IMG/VR virus record: IMGVR_UViG_3300017917_001524
Span: 182,543 to 246,542 of that record
Source: a virus
DNA length: 64,000 nucleotides
Direction: 5' to 3' (one strand)
Shown here piece after piece: positions 48,447-55,671 of this stretch; within the stretch, counting starts at the first letter, position 1, and each line of letters begins with the position of its first letter. Made by a program: the position numbers and the translations under genes. The notes beneath the pieces were generated by a model. It did no database searches and was not told the DNA's origin. It saw only the letters and a program-made list of their open reading frames with translations.

Positions 48447-48463
48447 AATTAAAAAAATGACAT

Positions 48464-48478
48464 GTTCTTTGACATATT
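48464..48478 (+). promoter_or_regulatory. boxA-like signal in the CRISPR leader
   Basis: GTTCTTTGACATATT, 18 bases after the cas6 stop and 76 bases before the first repeat. It matches the rRNA-leader boxA of Bacteroidota. BoxA-mediated antitermination protecting CRISPR arrays from Rho has been described in other bacteria, so a similar role is plausible here. Confidence 0.6.
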
Positions 48479-48518
48479 TGGGTCTTTTAATACCATTTTT
48501 TATTCAATCAATTCATAT

Positions 48519-48543
48519 AAAACGTAGATCCAGCCTACGTTTT
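48519..48543 (+). other. Perfect hairpin directly before the first repeat
   Basis: AAAACGTAG (48519-48527) and CTACGTTTT (48535-48543) form a 9-bp perfect stem with loop ATCCAGC, 10 bases before repeat 1. It could be a leader element or a terminator-like structure between cas6 and the array. Confidence 0.6.
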
Positions 48544-48553
48544 ATCAATAAGG

Positions 48554-49049
48554 GTTGTTACTTATATTAATTCGCAAGGAAATCACAACAATTCAATTTA
48601 TTCCACCCACCAATTTGAGTTGTTACTTATATTAATTCGCAAGGAAATCACAACATTAGTATCAACATTTGTTGGTTAGGTGGTGTTGTTACTTATATTA
48701 ATTCGCAAGGAAATCACAACCAATTGTGCAACATCCAAGCAATTCATATTGTTGTTACTTATATTAATTCGCAAGGAAATCACAACATTATCACTTGGTA
48801 ATGATAGGATTCAAGTGTTGTTACTTATATTAATTCGCAAGGAAATCACAACGGACAACTGAGTGTTCCCGTAAGGCTCGCAGTTCTTACTTATATCAAT
48901 TCGAAAGGAAATCACAACATACAGGTATACAAAAACAACAATTAATAGTTGTCACTTATATCAATTCGAAAGGAAATCACAACGAGGCTATACTACTCCT
49001 TTTGGCACTACTAATTGTTACTTATATTAAATCTATATGGGAAACTAAT
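48554..49049 (+). CRISPR. CRISPR array, 8 repeats and 7 spacers
   Basis: 36-base repeat beginning GTTGTTACTTATATTA and ending GGAAATCACAAC. Repeats start at 48554, 48619, 48685, 48751, 48817, 48883, 48948 and 49014; spacers are 29-30 bases. Repeats 1-5 are identical. Repeats 6 and 7 share ATATCAATTCGAAAGG and each has an extra change near the 5' end (GTTC, GTTGTC). Repeat 8 is degenerate after its first 17 bases. The leader end is therefore on the left, next to cas6. Most spacers are AT-rich; spacer 5 (48853-48882) is clearly richer in GC. Confidence 0.97.
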
Positions 49050-49080
49050 TCTAATATAAATTAATCACCCCATCTTTCAA

Positions 49081-49100
49081 GGTCTCCCGACAGGGAGACC
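49081..49100 (+). terminator. Terminator after the CRISPR array
   Basis: Perfect 8-bp GC-rich stem GGTCTCCC / GGGAGACC with loop GACA, followed within 6 bases by a T run. It closes the cas/array transcript at the strand switch and could also work from the other side. Confidence 0.8.
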
Positions 49101-49335
49101 GTAATCTTTTTACCCCCCTTTTTATCCTATTTTTAACCCATTTTATACTGTAATTTTGTCGTACCTACTTTTTCCCACCTGGAGATACTTGAATCGACAC
49201 TTTTTTTGATGGAATATATTGGATGGGAAAAAGTGGAGAAAAGTGGGATTTTGTGGGAATACCTGGGGGATTGTCCCTAGCATGAAATAAGGATAATTTT
49301 TTTTTAAAAATTGTAATACGGTGTCATACTTGGGT
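49101..49335. other. Strand-switch intergenic region with palindrome and iteron-like repeats
   Basis: No gene. ACTTTTTCCCA (49167-49177) pairs with TGGGAAAAAGT (49224-49234), and AAAAGTGG-type strings repeat at 49229-49257 (AAAAAGTGGAG, AAAAGTGGGAT, TTTTGTGGGAA). Left of this region the + strand is richer in C than G, right of it richer in G, so strand composition flips here. This is where a replication origin or terminus could lie, although the flanking genes converge. Confidence 0.45.
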
Positions 49336-49983
49336 TTAGTCGGTGAATTTGAGGTTAACCTTTAGTAGGTTATATTTGTTGATGATGATGGATTTGATTT
49401 GTTGTTGTAGGTCGAGTGGAGTGTCATCGGGGAAAGAGATTTGTGATTGGACATATACGGTGATGTTAGGGATGAGATCTGTTGGGTGTAGTACATAGAG
49501 GTAGTTGTACCGTATTACGGGGTTGATTAGGGTGTAAGGGGTGTCAAGGATGTTACCTTTTTTTGTTGCATAGATGATGCAGTTTGCGCGTTTATCGTAG
49601 ATGTCAAGTATTTGGTCGATATTATCGGGGAATTTTGGTAGGAAGTCGGGTTGTATCCAGATGTAGTTATTGGTATTTGAGATGGGTGTATTTTTTTTTA
49701 GTTCATTTCTGAGGGAAGCTCTGATGTGACCGAAGAGGTTAAATGAGATATATTTGTAGATGAATTTGGTGTAATGGAAAGAGATGTGTGATACATTGGG
49801 AAGGTTAAGGGAGAGGATATGGTTAGATATTTGGTTGAAGCATAGGTGAGGTAATACAGGGGATTTAAGAGTGATAGTTGGTTGTAGTAGTAGAGATTTG
49901 TTAAGGGATGGGGTTGCGATGAGATCGCAGTGGTTATTATCTGGTAGTGGGAAAGATAGTGATATATTTTTATTGTTTGTCAT
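49336..49983 (-). CDS. Hypothetical (215 aa)
   Basis: First gene of the - strand block (its 3' end faces the CRISPR locus). MTNNKNISLSFPLPDNNHCD start, with TPYTLINPVIRYNYLYVLHP and a C-terminal DTPLDLQQQIKSIIINKYNL. Pro/Leu/Asn-rich and unusually biased (coding strand rich in C). No family recognised. Confidence 0.6.
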   Translation of the reverse strand: MTNNKNISLSFPLPDNNHCDLIATPSLNKSLLLQPTITLKSPVLPHLCFNQISNHILSLNLPNVSHISFHYTKFIYKYISFNLFGHIRASLRNELKKNTPISNTNNYIWIQPDFLPKFPDNIDQILDIYDKRANCIIYATKKGNILDTPYTLINPVIRYNYLYVLHPTDLIPNITVYVQSQISFPDDTPLDLQQQIKSIIINKYNLLKVNLKFTD

Positions 49984-49997
49984 GGTAAGAGGTGGAA

Positions 49998-50026
49998 GAA
50001 AAAAGACCCATATTTTGGATGGGTCT
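49998..50026 (-). terminator. Intrinsic terminator (- strand)
   Basis: AGACCCAT / ATGGGTCT stem followed on the - strand by a T run. Ends the transcript of the 56-residue gene upstream. Confidence 0.8.
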
Positions 50027-50056
50027 TTAGTTGTGGTTGAGAGGTAAGGTTTTTAT

Positions 50057-50227
50057 TTACGCGTTGTTCAGGAGAGATTTTCTGAATGCGTAAGCTTGTT
50101 TTTTTGAGGTGAAGTTTTTGGAATATTTTTCACCGTTGATGCTTGCTCTTACTCTGTAGGAAGATCCATCGAAGTAGATGTGATGTGAAACTGGTGTGTA
50201 GTTTCGTTTGTTTTTTCTGTTATTCAT
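50057..50227 (-). CDS. Small AP2-like DNA-binding candidate (56 aa)
   Basis: Basic start MNNRKNKRNYTPVSHHIYFD then SSYRVRASINGEKYSKNFTS and KKQAYAFRKSLL. The three short strands (YRVR-SINGEKYSK-F) plus a helix (KKQAYAFR) match AP2-type or integrase N-terminal arm-binding domains. Has its own terminator. Could be a small transcription factor. Confidence 0.65.
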   Translation of the reverse strand: MNNRKNKRNYTPVSHHIYFDGSSYRVRASINGEKYSKNFTSKKQAYAFRKSLLNNA

Positions 50228-50296
50228 AATAAATTTGTTATATGACTAATATAGTGAAAATAGTTAATGGTACCAAATAAGTGGGGGAATTTTTTT

Positions 50297-50347
50297 TTGC
50301 CAAACAAATTTTTTGGGGGGTAGTTATGGGACAAATTTGTTTGGCAA
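50297..50347. repeat. TTGCCAAACAAATTT palindrome, pair 1
   Basis: TTGCCAAACAAATTT (50297-50311) and its exact reverse complement (50333-50347) form a perfect 15-bp stem with a 21-base loop. Part of a family of such sites scattered through the - strand block. Confidence 0.85.
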
Positions 50348-50361
50348 GATTTGTGTGTGTG

Positions 50362-50457
50362 TTATGGGTTGTTATTATTGGGAGGTTTTTTGGATAATAG
50401 GATGAAGAGGGTGGTTAATAAGATGGGTATAAGGAGGGATAGGATATTAGTTATCAT
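50362..50457 (-). CDS. Tiny membrane peptide (31 aa)
   Basis: One transmembrane segment (ITNILSLLIPILLTTLFILL) followed by SKKPPNNNNP. Starts within the last codons of the upstream gene (11-base overlap). Plausible small membrane protein. Confidence 0.45.
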   Translation of the reverse strand: MITNILSLLIPILLTTLFILLSKKPPNNNNP

Positions 50458-50713
50458 GTTTAACTGAGTTGCAATTTTTTGGGATGATGAATGCGTTGAT
50501 ATTGTACCCTAGACCATTTGTGGGTTGGTTATGAATACCATTGATGAGGGAGGAGTTGGAGATACCGATAACGATGGGGTTATTTCCGGTGATGTGTATT
50601 GTGGAGTTATCGTTTAGACCTTTAGTGGAGATATTTCCGCAGAGGCATGATCTGGAGATATTTGGTAGTGGTCTAACGATGTCTTGGCATTTTTTGCAGT
50701 AGACTATTTTCAT
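50447..50713 (-). CDS. Zinc-finger phage protein (88 aa)
   Basis: I start at MKIVYCKKCQDIVRPLPNIS because the longer frame overlaps the upstream gene. Cys at CKKC and SCLCGNIS form a four-Cys knuckle, followed by NDNSTIHITGNNPIVIGISN. This 'YCKxCxDIVxL...CxCG...G..x.N' layout is a recurring phage/prophage family of unknown function. Confidence 0.7.
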   Translation of the reverse strand: MKIVYCKKCQDIVRPLPNISRSCLCGNISTKGLNDNSTIHITGNNPIVIGISNSSLINGIHNQPTNGLGYNINAFIIPKNCNSVKHDN

Positions 50714-50717
50714 GGGG

Positions 50718-51227
50718 TTAAGGTAATTTGTTAAGAAAAATGGTTGCGTCTTCTTTGTTAGGGAAACAATAGAAACCATCGACACTATCTTTAAGATAAG
50801 GTACATCGTAGTCAAGTACATCAAAATCAGCGTCTCGGTAGTCTTGGATTTTAGGGATATGTATTCCGCAAACTTGGTTGTCATCATTAGTCATAGTAAC
50901 GATATTATTTACGGTAATGACACCATCTGATTTCCAATCGAACCACATTTTTGGGTCTTTAACGATAAAAAGTTCATTAATTGGTAATGAATTAAATACA
51001 TCGTTAAATGATAATTTGTTGGATATTTTTGGTAAGATATCCATATTGATTTTATTTCCGATATTTTCGTAATTGGTTACGATGATGTTGAAGCCTTTAT
51101 CTTCGGTGAAGATAGTTTTAAGTTCATTGTAAAGTTGTTTAGTTTTTTCGAAGTTGAGACCTAGTGATCTATCTGCAGTTGCGAAGTAGTGTAATCCGTT
51201 TTTAGAAACGTTAATTTCGTATCCCAT
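50718..51227 (-). CDS. Hypothetical (169 aa)
   Basis: Start chosen at MGYEINVSKNGLHYFATADR followed by S. TKQLYNELKTIFTEDKGFNI and a C-terminal DGFYCFPNKEDATIFLNKLP fit a phage protein with beta start (NVSxNGxHxFAT) and Phe-rich end. Function unknown. Confidence 0.65.
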   Translation of the reverse strand: MGYEINVSKNGLHYFATADRSLGLNFEKTKQLYNELKTIFTEDKGFNIIVTNYENIGNKINMDILPKISNKLSFNDVFNSLPINELFIVKDPKMWFDWKSDGVITVNNIVTMTNDDNQVCGIHIPKIQDYRDADFDVLDYDVPYLKDSVDGFYCFPNKEDATIFLNKLP

Positions 51228-51280
51228 GGTGTTAAATTTATGGTATAAAGGTAGGTAAAAATTTTTGGATATTACCAAAA

Positions 51281-52186
51281 TTATTTTAGGTTTTTAAAGA
51301 TATGTGATACAACGTCGATGGTCCACCCGTTACCGATACCTTTCCAACGTTGTAATAGTGTAACGCCTTTTACTTTGGTGTAATTTTTGGGTAGTGTTTG
51401 TAGTTTTTCGGCTTCTTCGATGGTTAGTTGTCTGATTGATCCATCATTAAGTTTAATCATGGAAGTATTACCTTTTTTTGTTGTAATACAGTTAGATTTG
51501 AAGTCATATCTCATTGTACCATTTTGTTCCCATAGGATAGACCCGTCAGGTTTTTTATTACCTTTATTAACCCCTCTGATTCCGTAACCACCGATTGCGT
51601 TAGGTATTACATCGGAGAGTCTAACATTTTTATTGATTGGTTGTGATACATTGGGGATATTTGTCCAGTAGTAACGTTCTCTATTTTGAGCTGTTAGATC
51701 GGAGGAGTTGATTAGTATGGGTTGGTAACCAAGTTCATTGGAGATGATATTTTTCCATTTGTCTGTCATACGCACGTTTTCAAGTAGGAAGTATTTTGGT
51801 TTAAGTTCGTGATACAGACGGATGAATTCCCAGAACAGGTGTGATTGGCCATTAAATTTGGTGCCTTTCTTTTTTAGTTTAAGGTATTGTTTGAGGGAAG
51901 TAATTTCTTGGTTATCGTTGGTGACCATACCTTTTCGAGAACCTGCAATGGAGAAGTCTTGGCATGGTGAACCTGCGGTGAGTAGCCATATTTGAGGTAA
52001 TTGGTTTGGGGTTATATTTGAAACGTCCCCTAGTTGTTTAGTTTTGGGGAAATTATGTTGTGTGATTGTGATTCCTGATTGGTCGATTTCGCTTGCGAAG
52101 TAGTTATCGATTTTGATGTTTGAATTTTTGAGGGCTAGTTGGCAACCGCTGATTCCGTCGAATAGAGAGAGGACGTTTTTTTTCAT
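51281..52186 (-). CDS. DNA C5-cytosine methyltransferase (301 aa)
   Basis: Motif I LSLFDGISGCQLAL, motif IV AGSPCQDFSIAGSRKG (catalytic PCQ), motif VI FLLENVRM, motif VIII QNRERYYWTNIP, and IX/X LTIEEAEKLQTLPKNYT and IGNGWTIDVV. Complete and the size of a single-domain enzyme with a short target recognition region (residues 190-250). No matching restriction nuclease is nearby, so an orphan protecting phage DNA is likely. Confidence 0.95.
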   Translation of the reverse strand: MKKNVLSLFDGISGCQLALKNSNIKIDNYFASEIDQSGITITQHNFPKTKQLGDVSNITPNQLPQIWLLTAGSPCQDFSIAGSRKGMVTNDNQEITSLKQYLKLKKKGTKFNGQSHLFWEFIRLYHELKPKYFLLENVRMTDKWKNIISNELGYQPILINSSDLTAQNRERYYWTNIPNVSQPINKNVRLSDVIPNAIGGYGIRGVNKGNKKPDGSILWEQNGTMRYDFKSNCITTKKGNTSMIKLNDGSIRQLTIEEAEKLQTLPKNYTKVKGVTLLQRWKGIGNGWTIDVVSHIFKNLK

Positions 52187-52651
52187 TTAATCTGTTTCAT
52201 TTAAGTTATTGATATTGTTTTGGATATGGGTATCCATGGCCGAAGTTAACAAGTTATTAGCAATATTCATGAAATTTTTATTGCCAAACAAATTTGGGAT
52301 ATTATCCCCGTATGTTTCCGTGTTACCGACGATGACTCTAATATCATTGGATGGAACATCATTTCTGAGGAAGGTGGTACGTGCGTAGATATAACCTCTA
52401 AGGATATTAAGTTTAATATCGGAGTGTTGCAGTCGATTTTTGGTGTTTATTTGTTGAATAATGGTTTCAAGAAGGGAAAGACGGAATAGATCACTGGATA
52501 TCTCTTGAGTGGTTGTGATGTATTGGTTTAGATATTTTTTGACTTTTTCATTTGAGATATGTTCGGTAATGAATTTGATATATTCAGGTTGGTCGAATTG
52601 TGGTATAACGTGAATGAATACCCCATTGGTTCGTTTATTTGTGCGTCCCAT
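52187..52651 (-). CDS. Hypothetical (154 aa)
   Basis: Starts MGRTNKRTNGVFIHVIPQFD, mostly helical (EYIKFITEHISNEKVKKYLN). NLFGNKNF is encoded by a TTGCCAAACAAATT string. Abuts the methyltransferase start directly. Confidence 0.6.
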   Translation of the reverse strand: MGRTNKRTNGVFIHVIPQFDQPEYIKFITEHISNEKVKKYLNQYITTTQEISSDLFRLSLLETIIQQINTKNRLQHSDIKLNILRGYIYARTTFLRNDVPSNDIRVIVGNTETYGDNIPNLFGNKNFMNIANNLLTSAMDTHIQNNINNLNETD

Positions 52652-52679
52652 ATGATGTTAATGATTGGTTAAAAGAAAA

Positions 52680-52709
52680 AATTATTGGAGTCGAGTGACT
52701 CCAATAATT
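52680..52709 (-). terminator. Strong terminator (- strand)
   Basis: Near-perfect 13-bp hairpin AATTATTGGAGTC / GACTCCAATAATT, then T run on the - strand. Confidence 0.85.
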
Positions 52710-52721
52710 GTGTTAGGTGTA

Positions 52722-52784
52722 CTATGGTAATTTAACCACGGTTACACGGATCTTTGGTTTTTTTGGTTTTTTGGTTTTTGCCAT
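52722..52784 (-). CDS. Tiny basic peptide (20 aa)
   Basis: MAKTKKPKKPKIRVTVVKLP, placed 14 bases after the upstream gene and 12 before a terminator. The position supports expression, but coding status is uncertain. Confidence 0.4.
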   Translation of the reverse strand: MAKTKKPKKPKIRVTVVKLP

Positions 52785-52798
52785 GTTGTATTTAATGT

Positions 52799-53032
52799 TT
52801 AAGTTGTTTCGTGTTTAACCCATTCAAAGTTATTAATCATTTGATTTAGGGTGAAATTAAATTCAAAATCGATATTTGGTCCTTCAACACATCTCATAAG
52901 ATATGATGACTCATCAATTTCGATTAGTCTCCATATTTCATTTTTATGTGATAGGATAGTACCTTCTTTTGTTTTTGGTGTGTTGAATTCTAAGATTCCT
53001 TTAACACATTTGAAGTGGATCCCATTTTTCAT
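52799..53032 (-). CDS. Hypothetical (77 aa)
   Basis: KEGTILSHKNEIWRLIEIDE and LRCVEGPNIDFEFNFTLNQM suggest a small beta barrel. ATGA overlap with the upstream gene. Confidence 0.6.
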   Translation of the reverse strand: MKNGIHFKCVKGILEFNTPKTKEGTILSHKNEIWRLIEIDESSYLMRCVEGPNIDFEFNFTLNQMINNFEWVKHETT

Positions 53033-53790
53033 TGTATTACAAATTTAAAGGTTTGAAGTAATTTGTTTTTTTCGGCTTTGAGTTTTTTATATTTCAACCC
53101 AACGATTACATTATTTGGGTCAAGGTATCTCATGTCATATTCGTCCCCATCAATAACCTTGAACCCCATGAATGTCTCTGGAACGTTTTTAAAGACCATT
53201 GCAACCCTTATTCCGTTGGATAACATCTTTATACAGGTATCCATATTAAACCCGCTGTAAGAGAACGTAATGTCGTAATTTGGGTATTTCTGTGTTAGTT
53301 CAACACGTTTGGGAACTTTGGTATAGTCATAGAATTGTACATTTGGGTACAATTGTAGGATATTGACAGATTTTCCATCCTTATTGATATAAAAGGATTC
53401 TGGTGAAATATCTGAAGTATTGTTTAATCGGATTGAGAAACGGTAACCAAGTTTTTCCGCTTTCTTTCTTACGGTTTCAATTTCTGCAATCAACCAGTTC
53501 ATAAAGAATTCACGGTGTTCGAAGAACAATTTGGTTTTTTTGATACGTGAATAATTAATATGATCTTCATGGATGACACTCATTCCACTACCATTTAAAC
53601 ATAGTTCGGTGCATTCATTGGAACGCATTGGGCACACCTCATAACCACTTAATTTGGCAGGTGCTAAATATAACCCATATACAAGTTCATTATATTGGTA
53701 CGCTTTAACATGTTTGGTTGTCATGTTAACAGACCCCAAATAATTTAAACCTGTTTCTTTTCGTGCTTGTGTTTTTGATTTAAATACCAT
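53029..53790 (-). CDS. GP88-like (DUF7227-type) phage protein (253 aa)
   Basis: The region YGLYLAPAKLSGYEVCPMRS followed by NECTELCLNGSG is the hallmark NLAPxxxSGxxVCPxAxxxCxxxCLxxxG of a phage family named after mycobacteriophage gp88. Downstream RFSIRLNNTSDI and NVQFYDYTKVPKRV, YDITFSYSG fit the same family. Conserved cysteines suggest metal or cluster binding; function unknown. Confidence 0.85.
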   Translation of the reverse strand: MVFKSKTQARKETGLNYLGSVNMTTKHVKAYQYNELVYGLYLAPAKLSGYEVCPMRSNECTELCLNGSGMSVIHEDHINYSRIKKTKLFFEHREFFMNWLIAEIETVRKKAEKLGYRFSIRLNNTSDISPESFYINKDGKSVNILQLYPNVQFYDYTKVPKRVELTQKYPNYDITFSYSGFNMDTCIKMLSNGIRVAMVFKNVPETFMGFKVIDGDEYDMRYLDPNNVIVGLKYKKLKAEKNKLLQTFKFVIQ

Positions 53791-53882
53791 ATGTGTTAAT
53801 TTGTATACAAATATACATTTTATAACATTAACACCAAAATATTTTTATTCTGAAGAAATGTTCCTGAAGGGTGGTAAAAAAT

Positions 53883-53928
53883 ATTGTTTGGCAATTTCCG
53901 AGTTGTGATATCCTTGCCAAACAAATTT
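53883..53928. repeat. TTGCCAAACAA palindrome, pair 2
   Basis: ATTGTTTGGCAATTT (53883-53897) and TTGCCAAACAAATTT (53914-53928), 11-bp perfect inverted pair separated by 16 bases, in the 258-base gap upstream of the GP88-like gene. Confidence 0.8.
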
Positions 53929-53994
53929 ATGGGTTATTGATCCGACGAGAGGATGGTAGTAATATAACATCGGATATGTGAAATTGATAAAAAG

Positions 53995-54030
53995 AAAAAC
54001 CCCCAACCAATGGGTGTGGGGGTTTTATCA
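53995..54030 (-). terminator. Intrinsic terminator (- strand)
   Basis: AAAACCCCCAC / GTGGGGGTTTT-type hairpin (AACCCCCAACCAATGGGTGT with GGGGGTTTT). Ends the gene at 54049. Confidence 0.8.
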
Positions 54031-54048
54031 CATCACAACAATCAAAAC

Positions 54049-54915
54049 TTAGATATGACAATCATAGATTGAAATTAGTGTGTCGTCAGGAAGGGAATCG
54101 ATCATGTCTTTAATTTGACCGTTCCATTCATTTTGGTCTTTTGGGTTTGACACAACTGCCCACCAACCCATCTCACCTTTTTCATACCACTCACCATCTT
54201 TAAGTACCGCAAATGTTGAAATTGCGTTGTTTCTTGCTTCATCAATGAATTCTTCTTTTGATAGATTATATTTTTCGGGGGATTGAATATAACCAAGAGT
54301 GGAAATGTTTTTATTCAACAACACAACACGTGGTTGTGCGTGGTATTGTGAACGAGCATCATCAATGGTTATCTCATTATTTTCAACACGTGAAAGGAAT
54401 GAACTCCATTCAATAACTTTTGGTGTATTACCGACAATGCACATAACAAGATCATATCTTTCACCAGCTTCTTTCGCAGCATCGTCCATCATACCCAGAA
54501 AGTCGATATCTTTTTTTAATGCGGAATCAACATATCCTTCATTTGCTGGGTTAGTCATAACACCAGGTTGACCAACTTGGCCAGTTGCTCCTTTTTTAAG
54601 TTTTAGGAAACCAGTCCATCGTCCACCGAGTGAGTACCAATCCCATTTTGATTTGGGGTTATATGTGGATATACGAACCCACACACCATCCCGTTTCTCC
54701 CACTCATTATTATTCCAATCTTTACCTTTGTTTTCATAGAGTTGATTGAATGTTGGATATTCAATACCACTTTTTTTGTAATAATCGATCATCCGTTGTT
54801 TATCTTCATCGGACATTTCACCATCAACATAAGGTGTCATATTAATACCTTCGTCATACGGGGCGAGTTGTTCTTCGGGATTATTACCGATTACCATAAC
54901 TGTGAAATGAGACAT
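54049..54915 (-). CDS. Conserved phage protein, MSHFTVxVIG family (288 aa)
   Basis: The opening MSHFTVMVIGNNPEEQLAPY then DEGI, and WDWYSLGGRWTGFLKLKKGA, are the signatures of a very widespread phage/plasmid family. Near the end ISTFAVLKDGEWYEKGEMGW and ADDTLISIYDCHI-type text (LPDDTLISIYDCHI) is also conserved. No function is established. Confidence 0.9.
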   Translation of the reverse strand: MSHFTVMVIGNNPEEQLAPYDEGINMTPYVDGEMSDEDKQRMIDYYKKSGIEYPTFNQLYENKGKDWNNNEWEKRDGVWVRISTYNPKSKWDWYSLGGRWTGFLKLKKGATGQVGQPGVMTNPANEGYVDSALKKDIDFLGMMDDAAKEAGERYDLVMCIVGNTPKVIEWSSFLSRVENNEITIDDARSQYHAQPRVVLLNKNISTLGYIQSPEKYNLSKEEFIDEARNNAISTFAVLKDGEWYEKGEMGWWAVVSNPKDQNEWNGQIKDMIDSLPDDTLISIYDCHI

Positions 54916-54947
54916 AACTGTTTGTTTTAACTGTTATAAATGTGATA

Positions 54948-54979
54948 CAAAGATAAAAGGGGAACATTGTTTTACCAAA
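54948..54979 (-). promoter_or_regulatory. Promoter embedded in a terminator loop (- strand)
   Basis: On the - strand TTTGG (54979-54975) and TATCTTTG (54955-54948) with a 19-base gap drive the gene at 54049. The -33 box falls in the loop of the upstream gene's terminator hairpin (GGGGAA / TTCCCC, about 54957-54988). Confidence 0.75.
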
Positions 54980-54996
54980 TATTCCCCTTTCATTAT

Positions 54997-55629
54997 TTAT
55001 TCATCATCTTCTTCTTCAATATACACTAGTTCTCCATTACCAATGGTGATGACATTATCATTAACGATAATTTTCCCGAAGTCAGTGCGTTCTTCACCAA
55101 ACCATTCGATTGTACCGTTAAGTAATACACCCCATTTGGTGAAGAAATGGTTGATGAGGTATTTTAACCAATCGATGTAATCGTAAAACTTCTCACCTTC
55201 ATCCCATTCCAACACCATCCCATTTTCATCACCAGTTACAATCCATTGACACCATAAACCAGGTTGACATTCACCGTTTTTAATTCTACGGTTATTTTCC
55301 TCCCAACAATCATTAAATTCACCACCATCATTATAACCAAGTTGGTTAGGTGGTGAGTTATAATCGAGTATCGATTTATCACTAGTTTGTCCATAAGAGC
55401 CCAAACCACCAACAAAGTATTCCCCTTGTTTACCATAAATTTCTTCGGGGGTGTTTTTTTCTTTTGATGTACCAGGAAAACCAAATTTCCCGTCATACAA
55501 TTCCATAAGAATAGAAACGTCACGTTTTATTCTACGGGTTTCAGAAAATTTGTTGATGTATTTGAACTGTTCTTCGGTTAATGGTTTACTCAATGTGAGG
55601 TGACCATTAAAGTCGGTTGTGTAACCCAT
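54997..55629 (-). CDS. Conserved phage protein, MGYTTDFxG family (210 aa)
   Basis: Starts MGYTTDFNGHLTLSKPLTEE with FSETRRIKRD, then GEYFVGGLGSYGQTSDKSIL, QPGLWCQWIVTGDENGMVLE and WDEGEKFYDYIDWLKYLINH. All are hallmarks of a widespread phage family of unknown function. Confidence 0.9.
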   Translation of the reverse strand: MGYTTDFNGHLTLSKPLTEEQFKYINKFSETRRIKRDVSILMELYDGKFGFPGTSKEKNTPEEIYGKQGEYFVGGLGSYGQTSDKSILDYNSPPNQLGYNDGGEFNDCWEENNRRIKNGECQPGLWCQWIVTGDENGMVLEWDEGEKFYDYIDWLKYLINHFFTKWGVLLNGTIEWFGEERTDFGKIIVNDNVITIGNGELVYIEEEDDE

Positions 55630-55663
55630 AAAATTGTGTTTTTAATTGTTATGAAATGTGATA

Positions 55664-55671
55664 CAAAATTA
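55664..55671 (-). promoter_or_regulatory. -7 box TAATTTTG (- strand)
   Basis: On the - strand TAATTTTG lies about 35 bases before the start at 55629, overlapping the last codons of the upstream gene at 55669. Spacing to a TTTG box is not clean. Confidence 0.4.

Noticed and set aside
48680-48862. Open frame with repeated LLLILIRKEITT peptides
   Set aside because: It is simply the translation of the CRISPR repeats; spacing and repeats are those of the array.
52281-52294. TTGCCAAACAAATT inside the gene at 52187
   Set aside because: It encodes NLFGN in frame and stands alone in a coding region, so I did not count it as a regulatory copy.
48655-55360. Possible self-target: the end of spacer 2 shares about 14 bases with the region near 55335-55350
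   Set aside because: The match is at the non-seed end and is short enough to arise by chance in AT/GT-rich sequence.
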